Below the pieces are notes generated by a model. The model worked only from the letters and a program-made list of their open reading frames with translations, did no database searches and had not been told where the DNA came from. 64,000 nucleotides of DNA. Source: Daphnia carinata (taxonomy: Eukaryota > Arthropoda > Branchiopoda > Diplostraca > Daphniidae). The stretch covers positions 5,765,357-5,829,356 of the forward strand of contig NC_081340.1 of NCBI RefSeq assembly GCF_022539665.2, in the 5' to 3' direction. This document shows, one piece after another, positions 1-15,014 of this stretch. Position 1 is the first letter of the stretch, and every line of letters starts with the position of its first letter. The translations under genes and the position numbers were made by a program.

Positions 1-144
1 TTTTTTTAACAAAAAAAGCAAAAATTGTGTTTTTAATTTTATTCTTACTATGTGGTTTTTTTTCCTTGTTTTTTTTTCCCACACATGTAGCCACAATGTA
101 TGTATTATCCTTGGTTATCAATACCTTACAATACTTTCAATTTT

Positions 145-205
145 GATTCATTGGGGAATCGAACCCGGCATACCGCGCCGATGCTCTAACAATGAGCTAT
201 GAATC
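145..205 (-). pseudogene. degenerate tRNA-like element 1
   Basis: Read on the minus strand, the two ends pair over 7 bp (GATTCAT with ATGAATC). A GCTC/GAGC D-arm follows, then a 5-bp anticodon-type stem with one wobble pair, then a T-arm-like GTTCGATTC. The element is only about 61 nt long and the variable-loop region is missing, so it cannot fold as a normal tRNA. It looks like a tRNA pseudogene or the head of a tRNA-derived SINE. The internal A-box and B-box promoter elements are partly kept. Confidence 0.45.
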
Positions 206-221
206 TTATGATGTCAAGTTG

Positions 222-291
222 ACATCAATTGAGTTTTGAACCCAGCATAACAGGTATCGCAGCTGAACGCTCTACCACAGAGCTATGGACC
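222..291 (-). pseudogene. degenerate tRNA-like element 2
   Basis: On the minus strand this has an A-box-like TAGCTCTGTGGTAGAGCG and a B-box-like GGGTTCAAAAC at tRNA-like spacing. The acceptor-stem ends do not pair well. Its flanks resemble those of element 1 (GAGCTATG followed by CTTATGA), which suggests a local duplication followed by decay. Confidence 0.4.
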
Positions 292-392
292 TTATGAAAC
301 CAATAGACAGGTAAACATATAGTTGTGCAAGACTGCACAAACAGCCTAGACGATAACATACTATATGGGATAATAAGAAAATTTAGATATAT

Positions 393-458
393 CTCGTGGC
401 TCAATCACAGAGCATCGGCATTGCACGCTGAATGTCTGGGGATCGGTTCCCATACGAG
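393..458 (+). pseudogene. degenerate tRNA-Ala(TGC)-like element 3
   Basis: This element lies on the plus strand, opposite to elements 1 and 2. Its ends pair (CTCGT with ACGAG) and it has a GCTC/GAGC D-arm. A 5-bp anticodon stem TCGGC/GCTGA encloses the loop ATTGCAC, so T33 is followed by TGC, the alanine anticodon, and then A37. The T-stem is weak, with only GGG/CCC firm. At about 66 nt it is shorter than a working tRNA, so a pseudogene or SINE origin is more likely than a functional gene. Confidence 0.4.
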
Positions 459-1164
459 TAAAATAAAATACAAATACAAAATTACATCAGAAAATATCCA
501 GGCATTACTTACACTAAAGGCACTACTTACAGATAAACGATGGAAACAATGCTTACAATCAAAGGTGGCAAAAACAATAAAGGTGAACTGAGCAAGCTAA
601 ATAAAAAAAAAAGTGATAAATGTAATGTGTGAACACAGCGAAGACATACAATGAAATAAACAAATTTTGCAAAAATATTTTTATAGAACAAGTTTTATTG
701 ACAATTCTCTGCACATTTGAAATATTTTTTGCAACTTTAAAAAGGCACAATAGCCCTTTCAAAAGTTGCCGTCAACCCAGGCAGGGGGAGACACTGCCTT
801 GTTGACCCACCGGGGAGATTACCCGGTGATTGGCTAAGAGAAGCCGGAAGAAGAGCTGAAGATTTGGAACATTTTTACAGGAGCGATTAACCTTTAGTTC
901 GGATTTGTGGGTAGCCACGTCGCCCTCCGTGAACACATCATCGGACTACGCGGACCCCCACGTCCCCTTTCCGGCCAGAGCCCTCCAAACCTCGGTATAT
1001 GTTGTTTTTATATATACCGTACAGTAGGGGCATGACCCCCTACGGGCTTATTACGAGTCAAGGGGAAACGGGGCTTCAGAAAAGAAGGGAGCCCAGATAT
1101 GCACTTCAATTTTTTAAATATCAAATACCGTCTGGAGAATCCGAATTAAGTATAGAAATGTCAT
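459..1164. other. gene-free stretch left of the duplicated region
   Basis: No coding exon is supported here. The left part is AT-rich. Around 760-1060 the sequence is GC-richer with short inverted pieces such as GGGGGAGACACTG and ACCGGGGAGATTACCCGGT. This could be the end of a decayed mobile element, but I see no terminal repeats, target-site duplication or coding remnant that would name it. Confidence 0.4.
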
Positions 1165-2200
1165 GTCATCCATTCAATAATTACAATTTATTCAGTGTCT
1201 TGCCCCAACCAAGAATCTTTTCAGATCCAATGTTACTATTAACCTATATTGAGAAAAGAAAAACAACACCGTTAAACATATCAATTGTTGATCATGTGAC
1301 TTACATGACTTATAGATTCAACTTCTGGCAGAAGCTTGAGAAAGGCCATACAAATTCCAGATGAAAATCATTGTATAAGGCTCTTGAATGATAAAATAGC
1401 ACCCCTAGAATGTTGCATTGTTGATAGTTGTGTTCCCAGTATGCTGAAAATCCTTTCCTATTGGATAATTTTTTTTTAGATTAGACATGGTTGGCAAAAA
1501 GGAGGAGAAATGCTTTGTCATAAATTCAAAAAATTTTCAAGAAAATTCCTTTCATACCTAAAAAGTCCATGTGTAATGTTCATCGCTGCAATGCCAACGA
1601 AATGAAACATCTTTAGGGCCATTTAAGTACCCAGCTTCACCAACACTCTGAACGTAAAGGACAAGTTGTTCTTTAGACAGAGAAGCAGAATTATTTGAGG
1701 CTTCTAGCTGTGACAGAACTGTAAAGGATTGCTGTTGTACTGGATTCATTAACACAAGATGGTACTTCTCATTAGGCAATTTGCATTACTCTATTAATTT
1801 ACCTCACACCTTAACGGTAATGCACTCTGTGTTTTTTCATCTGTAGGCTCACTCTTCCATCCTGTAACACTAGCAGACTTGATTTGATCCCCCGTTAAAT
1901 TCTGTGAATGCAAAATAATAGCATTAAAAATACTTTTTCGATAGACAAAAAACCGAAAAGTACCTAATCCATGTTTCATGTTGAACTTGTGCCATTTCTG
2001 GGTTTCTGTACCACACCCATTTTCGGCCCAAATACGGTCCCACAATTGTTCAGTTCCTTCACTGCATGGGCTTATTACTAACAATTCTTTTAGTGCAGCA
2101 CTAACAGAATTTAAATTTCGTTTAAAAATTAAATACCGTAGCAGAACGTGAGCAAAGTTTAGATATTCCATGTCGTGCATCCAGTTATTATTATTTATTT
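1165..2200 (-). pseudogene. decayed RPC1 fragment, copy A
   Basis: Minus-strand sequence at about 1558-1975 can be aligned by eye to RPC1 exons 10-11, the intron between exons 9 and 10, and the edge of exon 9 in the intact gene. Exon 11 motifs remain as VQSVGEAGYLNGPKDV (intact gene [16 protein letters not shown]), and exon 10 remains as NEKYHL (intact gene KEKYHV). The order matches the gene. Frames are broken and splice sites lost, so no product is expected. The left flank (about 1195-1365) is repeated at about 2195-2375 and 2820-2980, so this is the first of three tandem units. Confidence 0.7.
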
Positions 2201-2810
2201 GGTGTCTTGCTCAATAAGCATCCTTTTTCATATTCCGTATTACTAATAATCTATATTCAGAAAAAAACGGCGTTAAAAATAACATTCTTGTCAAGGTGAC
2301 TTACATGACTCTTAGATTTATTCTTTGGCAGATTTACATCACGTTTGTGGTAGGAGCTTCTGAAAGGACAAATAAAAACGAAATAAATTTCAATATCATT
2401 TGAACAAAAATTCTTTCCATACCTCGAAACCCCAGATTATGTTCATCGATACCACGTCATCGAAGTGAGAAGTCTTAGGCGTCATTTGAGCACTCTACGG
2501 GATGCAGTTATATACGATCCGATTTGATCATGCTGATACTTTACTTCCCTTCACAGAATTCCACTAGTTGACTAATGTTAATGACCTCGAAGTGTTTTTT
2601 TTTTAAATGTAAACAGCAGTTGACCTTCCATTCTGTAACGCTCAAGTATCTTCCGAATTCATTTGATTTGATCCACCTTAAAAATCCTGTAAATGCCAAA
2701 CAACAGCATTAAAAATATTGACAGCAAAAAGCAGCGCATTACTTAAATTTACGTTTAGCGTAAACGACAAAAAGGGATCCTCTACATAATTCCTGATTCT
2801 GTGAATTCCA
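2200..2810 (-). pseudogene. decayed RPC1 fragment, copy B
   Basis: About 2440-2690 matches the + strand image of RPC1 exons 11 and 10. GTTCATCGATACCACGTCAT resembles the exon 11 end, and ACAGAATTCCACTAGTTGAC is nearly the exon 10 stretch at about 5185-5205. TTGACCTTCCATTCTGTAACG resembles the next part of exon 10. Insertions and lost frames make it non-coding. The left flank, with GACTTACATGACTCTTAGA, repeats the flank of copy A. Confidence 0.65.
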
Positions 2811-3345
2811 TAAATTCCTACTACATTACTATCCTATATTAAAAAAACAAATAAGATAAATAAAACATAGATAAGGAATAACATTTTTGCTCATTTTACT
2901 TACTTGATACAGAAATTTATCATTTAGCATACACCTGTAATATTCTGGCAGGAGCTCCAGAAAGGCCTATCTAATTGAAAATGTAAACATTAGATAATGT
3001 TTCTGACAGAAAAAATAATCCTGTTATAACTTCCCTTTCTAATAGATGCATTCCCAGTATGATCATGATCCTTCCCTATTGAATAAAAATGTGTTACATA
3101 GATTAGACATGGTTAGAAGAAGTCTTCACTTTAACAAGTCCATTTGTAAAAAGATGAATTTGGTTTTAAAAGGTTAATGCATAAACCTTGAGACAATCCT
3201 GAAATAGTGATAACTATTTTTGGCGCCATTCAGCTACACGATTCTCATTTCAACATTGAGTTATGGTAAACGACAATGCATCTGAGCTAAAGCACCTAAA
3301 TATTGCGTGCCATTACAAAGGAGCTTCGGCCTTAAAATTTTTTAA
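2810..3345 (-). pseudogene. decayed RPC1 fragment, copy C (most degenerate)
   Basis: The left flank (ACTATCCTATATT, then TTCTGGCAGGAGCTCCAGAAAGGCC) and the block CCCAGTATGATCATGATCCTT then TTAGACATGGTT repeat copy A at about 1240-1495. The RPC1-like part is reduced to weak matches around 3110-3280, for example a relic of the exon 11 end near 3140 and GGCGCCATTCAGCTAC near 3223. It is the oldest-looking of the three tandem units. Confidence 0.5.
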
Positions 3346-3377
3346 GAAAGCAATTTAGAAAAGGGGGAAAACCAAAA

Positions 3378-3425
3378 CCCCCCAACCCCCCACCCCCCCA
3401 AAAAAAAAAAAAAAAAAAAAAAAAA
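3378..3425. repeat. C-rich then poly-A low-complexity tract
   Basis: An (A/C)-rich stretch with runs of C leads into about 27 A. It separates the duplicated pseudogene block from the 3' end of the RPC1 gene, roughly 160 bp past its stop codon. Confidence 0.8.
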
Positions 3426-3583
3426 CATAAATATACCAACAAGGAAAGATTTTTATAACCAGTTGTTACATTAGTGGCCTAATCAGATGCGACTCCTGTA
3501 CTAAGAACACAAAGTTTAATTCAAAATTCAACAGTTCCTCGTTTAACATAATACTGAGATTCCGTGATCATTAACTTCATAGT

Positions 3584-8840
<5,257 letters not shown>

Positions 8841-8905
8841 AATGTAGCTTTATTCCTTAATGATCGTTCCTATTCAAAATTTCTTTGGCTAGAAAAAGCA
8901 CGTGG

Positions 8906-9021
8906 TCCATCAAAACGCATGAAACATAAAGTGAGTTCAGCTGACGAGCTGAAAAGTTTTCACTGATCTTCAGTGGTATCCGGCGTTGCCGGTAAATTAC
9001 TTTAAACAAAAAATAAATAAA
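8906..9021. repeat. three-stem-loop repeat, copy 1
   Basis: This is one of two near-identical direct copies of about 115 bp; the other is at 9304-9419. Each contains three perfect stem-loops in a row: TTCAGCT-gacg-AGCTGAA, CACTGA-tct-TCAGTG and CCGGC-gtt-GCCGG. An A-rich tail of (AAAT) units follows. This copy lies about 65 bp upstream of the RPC1 start codon, so it could be in that gene's promoter or 5' UTR. The A-rich end would also fit a short retroposed element. Confidence 0.8.
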
Positions 9022-9303
9022 TAAAAAATTAAACATGATTTGCTAATGGCTGTTAAAACATTCGAATATTTCACTCATAATTATTGTATTATTTTTTATT
9101 TCTTTTTCTATCGTGAATATATCTTGTTGAATAGAACTGCAAACTGCATCCTTTATGCATAGTAAATAGACGTGTATTTTCTCTTTTCATCACGACGGCA
9201 TCAAAGGAAAAAAACGATTGAACAATAACCAAACGGAGAAGATGTATTCATATAGCGAGCTGCACTTTCTTGTATAACCATCAAATAATATATATATACT
9301 ATA

Positions 9304-9419
9304 TCCATCAAAACGCATGAAACATAAGGTGAGTTCAGCTGACGAGCTGAAAAGTTTTCACTGATCTTCAGTGGTATCCGGCGTTGCCGGTAAATTACTT
9401 TAAACAAAAAATAAATAAA
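9304..9419. repeat. three-stem-loop repeat, copy 2
   Basis: This is the second direct copy, starting TCCATCAAAACGCATGAAAC. I see one substitution (A to G at the base before GTGAGTTCAG) over about 100 bp relative to 8906-9021. All three stems are unchanged. The AAAT-rich tail differs in length between the copies. Confidence 0.8.
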
Positions 9420-9556
9420 ATAAATAAAATAAAATAAAGAAATAAAATGCTTTCTTCCTGTTTATCCTATTTGCACAAATTTTAGCCGCAAAATGGCGAT
9501 ATTTTTTCTGGTGGGCCCCTATTTTAGAGGTTGGCGCAGGCTGGTCGCGAGGCAAT

Positions 9557-9574
9557 ATGTACTACTTAGTACAT
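9557..9574. repeat. 18-bp palindrome, copy 1
   Basis: ATGTACTA-ct-TAGTACAT is a perfect inverted repeat with a 2-bp centre. The same 18 bases occur at 10892-10909. Two identical copies about 1.3 kb apart could be binding sites for a dimeric regulator, or the ends of a short element. Confidence 0.8.
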
Positions 9575-10735
9575 AATCGCGCCTACAGTTTTCTTTATGG
9601 GGAAAGTGTGTGTTGTCGCCCCCGGGCTTTGATGTGGTTGCTTTAATGGTTAAACCGTTAAAGTTAAGCCAGTTAAACAAACATGCGTGTAGCGCGTGTC
9701 TTAATTTTTTCGAAGCGAATAATATTAATTCGGTTTATATAAATTTATATTTACAATACTATGATAATGTACATAAATACTACAATGTAATAAATACACA
9801 TATATACAGTATATTACAATTATATATATATATTTATACATACGTACAATTATATTTATATATTTATACATACATACAATTATGATATATATATTACTAT
9901 TTATATACTGTTTATGTACAATAGTTATTGTAATTGAAATAAACGAATATAAGAGAAATAATTTTTTAATTATTTGTCAGCAAAATTAATTACGATAGTC
10001 GCTGATTTAATATATATAAATGTAATATAAATCGAAAGCCCTTGGTAAGGGCTATCCATTTTAGGTAATTGTAATCAACATTTTCAAATAGAAAAAATCT
10101 TAAAGGCAAAATGTGTTTTTGTTGTTTTTCAATCTAAGGTTGTAATGGACGCAATTGATAAAAACAAAAAAATAGATATTACGCTTAAACTTTTTTCTTT
10201 TCTAAACATTTAACATAAATTTCATAGAAATAGATAGCTGTTGAAAAGAGCTATCGATTGATGCAAAATTTGTCAATTTTAACTGTTTATTTTCCTCATA
10301 AATAATTATTAAAGGCTTTTATGATTTTAGAAAGGGGAGGGGGTGTGTCAAAAAGACGAAACCTTGCATTGATCGTTTGATGCTTAATCTTCGTCAAAAT
10401 ATGAAATCATTATAATATTTTTGTTGCTGGTGATTCCAGGAACAAGCTGTTATAAACGATTGCTTTTAAGATGCTACATTTAACCCCAAAAATTACGTTT
10501 GAAAAAGTGATTTTTGACAAACCATTATGGCGGCCATTTTCTTACCGCGCCAAGTTCAAATTGAACGTAGGTGTAAAAAATTTTAATTATAATTAAATAT
10601 TTAAATTTTTTTTGTGGCTAGGGAATTTTAATATCCGTCTTAGATAGAAAATCACAGAAATTAACTAAGATAAGTTAAACAAATTTATTTCGTCGGTTCT
10701 CATTTAATTTACAATTTTAAGGGTCTTTTTCCACA

Positions 10736-10815
10736 TTCCGCGTGGAAATTACGTTTTATCGCGCCTTCCGCGTGGAAAACTACGTTTTATCGCGCCCTCC
10801 GCGTGGAAAAATTAC
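10736..10815. repeat. GC-rich tandem repeat, 2.6 copies of about 30 bp
   Basis: The units are 10736-10765, 10766-10796 and a partial 10797-10815. Each begins (T/C)TCCGCGTGGAAA, and the full ones end ACGTTTTATCGCGCC. CpG-rich units stand out in an AT-rich neighbourhood. They lie about 0.7 kb upstream of the BTB gene start and may be regulatory. Confidence 0.8.
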
Positions 10816-10891
10816 AAGCAGACAGAATACCAAAAAACAATTGACTAACGCCCTGCGCGTTTAGCCCATAAGAAAAAGTGCATCTGCAACT

Positions 10892-10909
10892 ATGTACTAC
10901 TTAGTACAT
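10892..10909. repeat. 18-bp palindrome, copy 2
   Basis: The bases are identical to the palindrome at 9557-9574 (ATGTACTA-ct-TAGTACAT). The bases just outside differ between the copies, so only the palindrome is shared. Confidence 0.8.
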
Positions 10910-11479
10910 ATGTAGTGAGACCATGTTGGTTGGCGCCATTAATAAGCGGCCGTTTTTCAAAATGGTGGTGGGTAGACCCGGCATGCCCAACAACACTGAC
11001 CCAGCCTACCCATCTTGAAATATAGTCTTACTTCCTACTTCAATTTGGTCTCGGTCACCTAGGCGAAACGGTAGGCTGCAATCCCAGAGCCAGCCGTTTG
11101 GCCTAGGACGGCTAGGACCTTCCATGGGAGACTATTGTTTGCGACGATCTGTTTAGTAAACCGGGTTTAGGCGAACCGGGGCCAAACTCCAGCTGCCGCA
11201 ACTTGCGGATGGCGCGTATGGGGTCTATGTCTATGGTTTTGTGATGTCAAACGGAGTGGATTCGTTTCCTCGCAGTAGCATCTGCTAAAGGAAGATCAGA
11301 AAGAAAAGCAAAAAGAACAACAACAAGAAATAAGTGACTAACCTAAAATATTAAGACGATTTAATATTATACTAGGCTAGTAGACGAGGAATTGCAAACT
11401 ATTTGTTAGGCAAAATTCGATACGGGTAAACTCCTGTGAAATTCACTGGCCGCAACGCTTTAATCGTCTGAAATTAATA

Positions 11480-14400
11480 ATGGACACTGATGACGAATTC
11501 TGCTTGAAATGGAACAATCATCATAGTACTTTCTTGTCTGTACTTCATAGTCTGTTGAAGAAAGAAATTTTGGTTGATGTAACTTTGGCTGCTGAAGGCC
11601 ATTTCATTGAAGCACATAAACTAGTTCTTAGTACTTGTTCTGAGTACTTTCAGGTAATCAAATGCTACACTTAGTTGCTAATATTTTAAAAATATATCTT
11701 ACTTGTATACATGTCCAGGATGCCTTACAACTTCATGATAACAAGCATGCCTACATATTCTTGAACAACGTTGTGTTTGATGATCTTAAAGCATTGGTCG
11801 ATTACATGTATAGAGGTGAAGTAAATGTGTCTCAGGAACAGCTTCCTCGATTTCTTGCTACTGCCGAAGCTCTAAAAATAAAAGGTACTATTGTAAGCTA
11901 TTAACATTTTAACTCAAATATTAGATATAACCCTGCTTACCATAGGATTATCAGATAAGACTGAGTCCCTTGTAGAGAATCTGGAGCAACATTCACCTGT
12001 TCAGGCAAAAACAAAAAGGATTCATGGGAAAAGTGGTAAAATTGCCAGTCGCCAAATGGCTGCGTCCTCATCTGTTTCCAGGCAAACACATTTGTCGTCG
12101 CACCAAAAATCTAGTCATTCGATTACATCACAACCACAATCCGGTCGATCTCCAAGAAATTTACGAGCTTCGTCTGATTTAATTTCCGAGGCTGAAGTGA
12201 CTCCGGAGGTGAACTTCGTCTCCGTCAATGCCCATGGTGAAGAAATTGATCTTGAACAGAACGAAGAAGATGGACTGGGAACTCTGGGCAAAGTTTGGTC
12301 GATGAATCAGGTAAGATGTTTGCATTATAATAGATCCACCTCATCTTCTTAACTTTATATTACTTTTAGGGAAATAATGAAGATAACTGGGAAAATAATA
12401 CGGGTACCTTAGATGATGGTACACACGAAGAAAGAAAACGGTATACCACACCGTCAGAATCCGACAACTGCGAATATAGCCAGTATGCTGAGCCTTTGGA
12501 CGTAAATTCTTCTCTCACTGGAGATTTACCGCTTGTGCCCTCATCATCAGCTCATGGCAATTGGGCCTCGTCTTCGGCCGTTAGGACAAACTACTCCCGT
12601 GGCATCAGAGGTAAATAAAAACTGTTATAAGCTTTTTTTCCGAACCTCCTTAAGAATTTCGATATGTGCATGTAATGAGAACGCTTAAGCTTGGAGGTGG
12701 AGGAGGGAGCGACCAAAGATACTAAATATCTCCATGTGTCTAAACATCTCTTCTTGTCCCTACTTCATTCGTAATTTCGGCAGAGTGGTTCGTCGAGGCA
12801 TTGAGTTTACTTCGAAAGTAAGCCTCAATGAGTAATTGGTTTAGTTCCGTGTAACTATCTTGCCGACTTTTTGGTTCGTGTACCATATTTATTTCATATA
12901 TCAGGAAAGTAGTCAGTTATTCTGCGCTCGTGTACTGGCGTCCATATTTCGAGTCTATATGCATGCACATAACTGAAGAATTGAAATGATTCCATGCATA
13001 AGACGACGGGAATGCTGATCACGGTATGAGGAGCGTCGTCATGTCTTTGACTACGTTCAACTTGGTCCCAAGGGTGTATCAAGCTGATTACTGTCATATG
13101 TAAGCAAGAAAATTCGATTCCATAGATTCTAATTCATTTTTTTTTTCTTGCAAAACATCTATTTTCGTGAAACTTTTGGCAAACCATGAAGCATGGGGAG
13201 GGGGGGGGGAGTGAAATGATTTAATGGTGGAAACCGCCCCGTGTGTCACCTGTGTTCTTTCTTTAATGTACGCGTATCTCAGAAGGTTGCGGTTGAATAA
13301 TGCTGTGGAATATTCATCGTTATATTCACCTGCTGGATTAGACTGTAAAGGATTTTTTTTTAATTAAGTAAAATACGAGCTAATGGAGCGCTCCAAAGGA
13401 ATACCTTGTCTCGTCATATGCCTATTTTTCTTCGCAAACCTCTTGGAATTCTTTCATTTAGTCGTTGATAAGAAACAAATGTAGCGACAAAAAAATCTTT
13501 GTTCGTGTTCGAAATCCAGAACTCTGTGACATCCGCAAGACAATGCGCATTTATCTTGCTCGGTTACGTAAGAGCCTCTTTCTTTGACGGTGTAGCCTGC
13601 TTATACTTATTTCATCGTCTAAGAGAGCTAATTATTCTCCACGTGGTTAGATCTTTCTTTATCTAGGAACACAATTCTAGGGGGCTACATTGTTCAGAAA
13701 GAAGCTTTTCGAGGAATTGCGTTATTACTCGTTGCCGTCTAAATTAAAGGGAGTAGAAGATGGCCACCATAGAACCGTGCATATGGAATTATAAAAGAAA
13801 TAAAGACTTTACGTTAGCGTACAATGAAAGTGGCAGACGGTTGTGAGGACTTTCATGCTAGTGAAAGGACTCGATGAAAAGGGGAGGTGATGCGTTCGGC
13901 ATCGTCGAATTTGTGTATTTCAATTATTGCGTTTAAATCATCGGCGAAAATTTATTTTGAGCCTTTCAGAAGTTTATCGCTTTGAGATGCAAACGGATGC
14001 GTGGCTGGAAGCCTCTAATTTCAAAGGGCCGAGTTTTACAATATCAAAGCTTTTTGAAAAATATGCTATGCAAAGCGGCTGGCTTCCTGCCGAATGTCAA
14101 TATTTGGGCTGGTGCTTCTCTATTTTTAAATGGTGGTTCCATTCCGTGCGCACGTTTTGTTGAAGTCGATACGTTTTTTTCCCTTATGATCAATATTCAA
14201 GCAGAATCTCGTAGGAAAAAGAAAACCGAGAAACCCTTGTAATCCCGCATTATCCGATGAAGTGGCTCTGTAGCACGCTAGATCATTTAGATATCGACGT
14301 CCATGTAATCGATTAATAATTTTAACAAAAAAAAAGAAAAGCAACGATAAGTACGGTCGTTGACGGGAGCTAATCAGCGAAGATAATAGTATTTTCCGTT

Positions 14401-15014
14401 CCGTATGAAAATCGTCGGTGCATGTATTGAATGGCATTTCCGAGCAATCTCTTTAATGGCTCATCTAATTTTACGCAGTACCACGCCGTAAACATAATTT
14501 CATGTTGTTTTCTGCCCGCATTCCGTGTTTGTTAAAGGCAACATTTAAAAAATTCTATTTGACAATATTTTTACAGGGAAATCAAGCAAAAATAACAGCG
14601 CTGCTGTAGAAGACAGTTGGCCAATATCCGTAGCGAAAAACAAACAGTTGGGCAAATCCAGGCGTTTCGCGCCAACCGCTTTCCCTACAAGCAATGCCAG
14701 CGGTACAGACGAATGTATAACATGTCCGAACTGCGGGCGTGGCTACTCGCAAAAAGGCTCGCTCAACAGGCATATCAAGTAAACTTTATTTTCTTATTCT
14801 GGTAGATTTCAAAGTTCCCAAATTGATCATTTCCTTTCTTTTCATGACGTGGGCGTTGCGAACATACAGGTTTGAATGTGGAATAATCCCCAAGTTTCCT
14901 TGTCAACTTTGCCCGATGCGCTTCCGTCGTGCTTACAAACTTACCGAGCATCACAATCGCGTCCACGTCAATGAAGCTGCGAAATCGAAAGCGTCGGAGA
15001 ATTCGACCGTTTAA
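11480..15014 (+). CDS. BTB/POZ and C2H2 zinc-finger transcription factor, longitudinals lacking-like
   Basis: This is a nuclear DNA-binding regulator of the BTB-ZF family; lola-type proteins guide axon growth and cell identity in arthropods. CDS exons: 11480-11653, 11719-11884, 11946-12310, 12370-12610, 14577-14778, 14870-15014. Phases agree and give 430 aa. Residues 1 to about 113 form a BTB domain with the hallmark FCLKWNNHHSTFLSVL and DLKALVDYMYRGEVNVSQ. A Ser-rich, acidic linker follows. Two C2H2 fingers near the C-terminus read CPNCGRGYSQKGSLNRH and CQLCPMRFRRAYKLTEHHNRVH, separated by the ECGIIPKF linker typical of lola isoforms. The 2-kb intron before the finger exons would allow isoform-specific splicing, although I see only one finger pair. 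An AATAAA lies at 15388-15393. The exact orthologue among lola-like paralogues is uncertain. Confidence 0.88.
12611..14576 (+). other. large intron of the BTB zinc-finger gene
   Basis: This intron of about 1.97 kb separates the BTB/linker exons from the zinc-finger exons. No exon with a finger signature (C-x2-C and H-x3-H) is evident on either strand. A short hairpin lies at 12799-12830 (CATTGAG and TTACTT pairing with AAGTAA and CTCAATG). Confidence 0.6.

Larger units (their letters stand above)
8841..11479. other. intergenic region between divergent RPC1 and BTB genes
   Basis: No coding exon is supported. It holds the two three-hairpin repeats, AT-rich microsatellite-like sequence (about 9740-9900, with TATATA and ATACATAC), two copies of an 18-bp palindrome, the GC-rich tandem repeat near 10736-10815 and a GC-richer segment near 11040-11240. 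Both genes point outward, so the two promoters must lie here. A CACGTG E-box is at 8899-8904, about 60 bp upstream of the RPC1 start codon. GGCGGCCATTTT near 10530 resembles a YY1-type site. Confidence 0.6.

Noticed and set aside
760-1060. GC-richer block that might be a long terminal repeat.
   Set aside because: No second copy in the window, no TG...CA ends with target duplication, and no coding remnant beside it.
8938-8975. CTGACGA followed by GAAA in the three-hairpin repeat looked like a hammerhead ribozyme core; the reverse strand also has CTGAAGA then GAAA.
   Set aside because: The two core parts are only three to five bases apart, leaving no room for stem II, and no cleavage-site stem III/I layout is present. 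The hairpins explain the sequence better.
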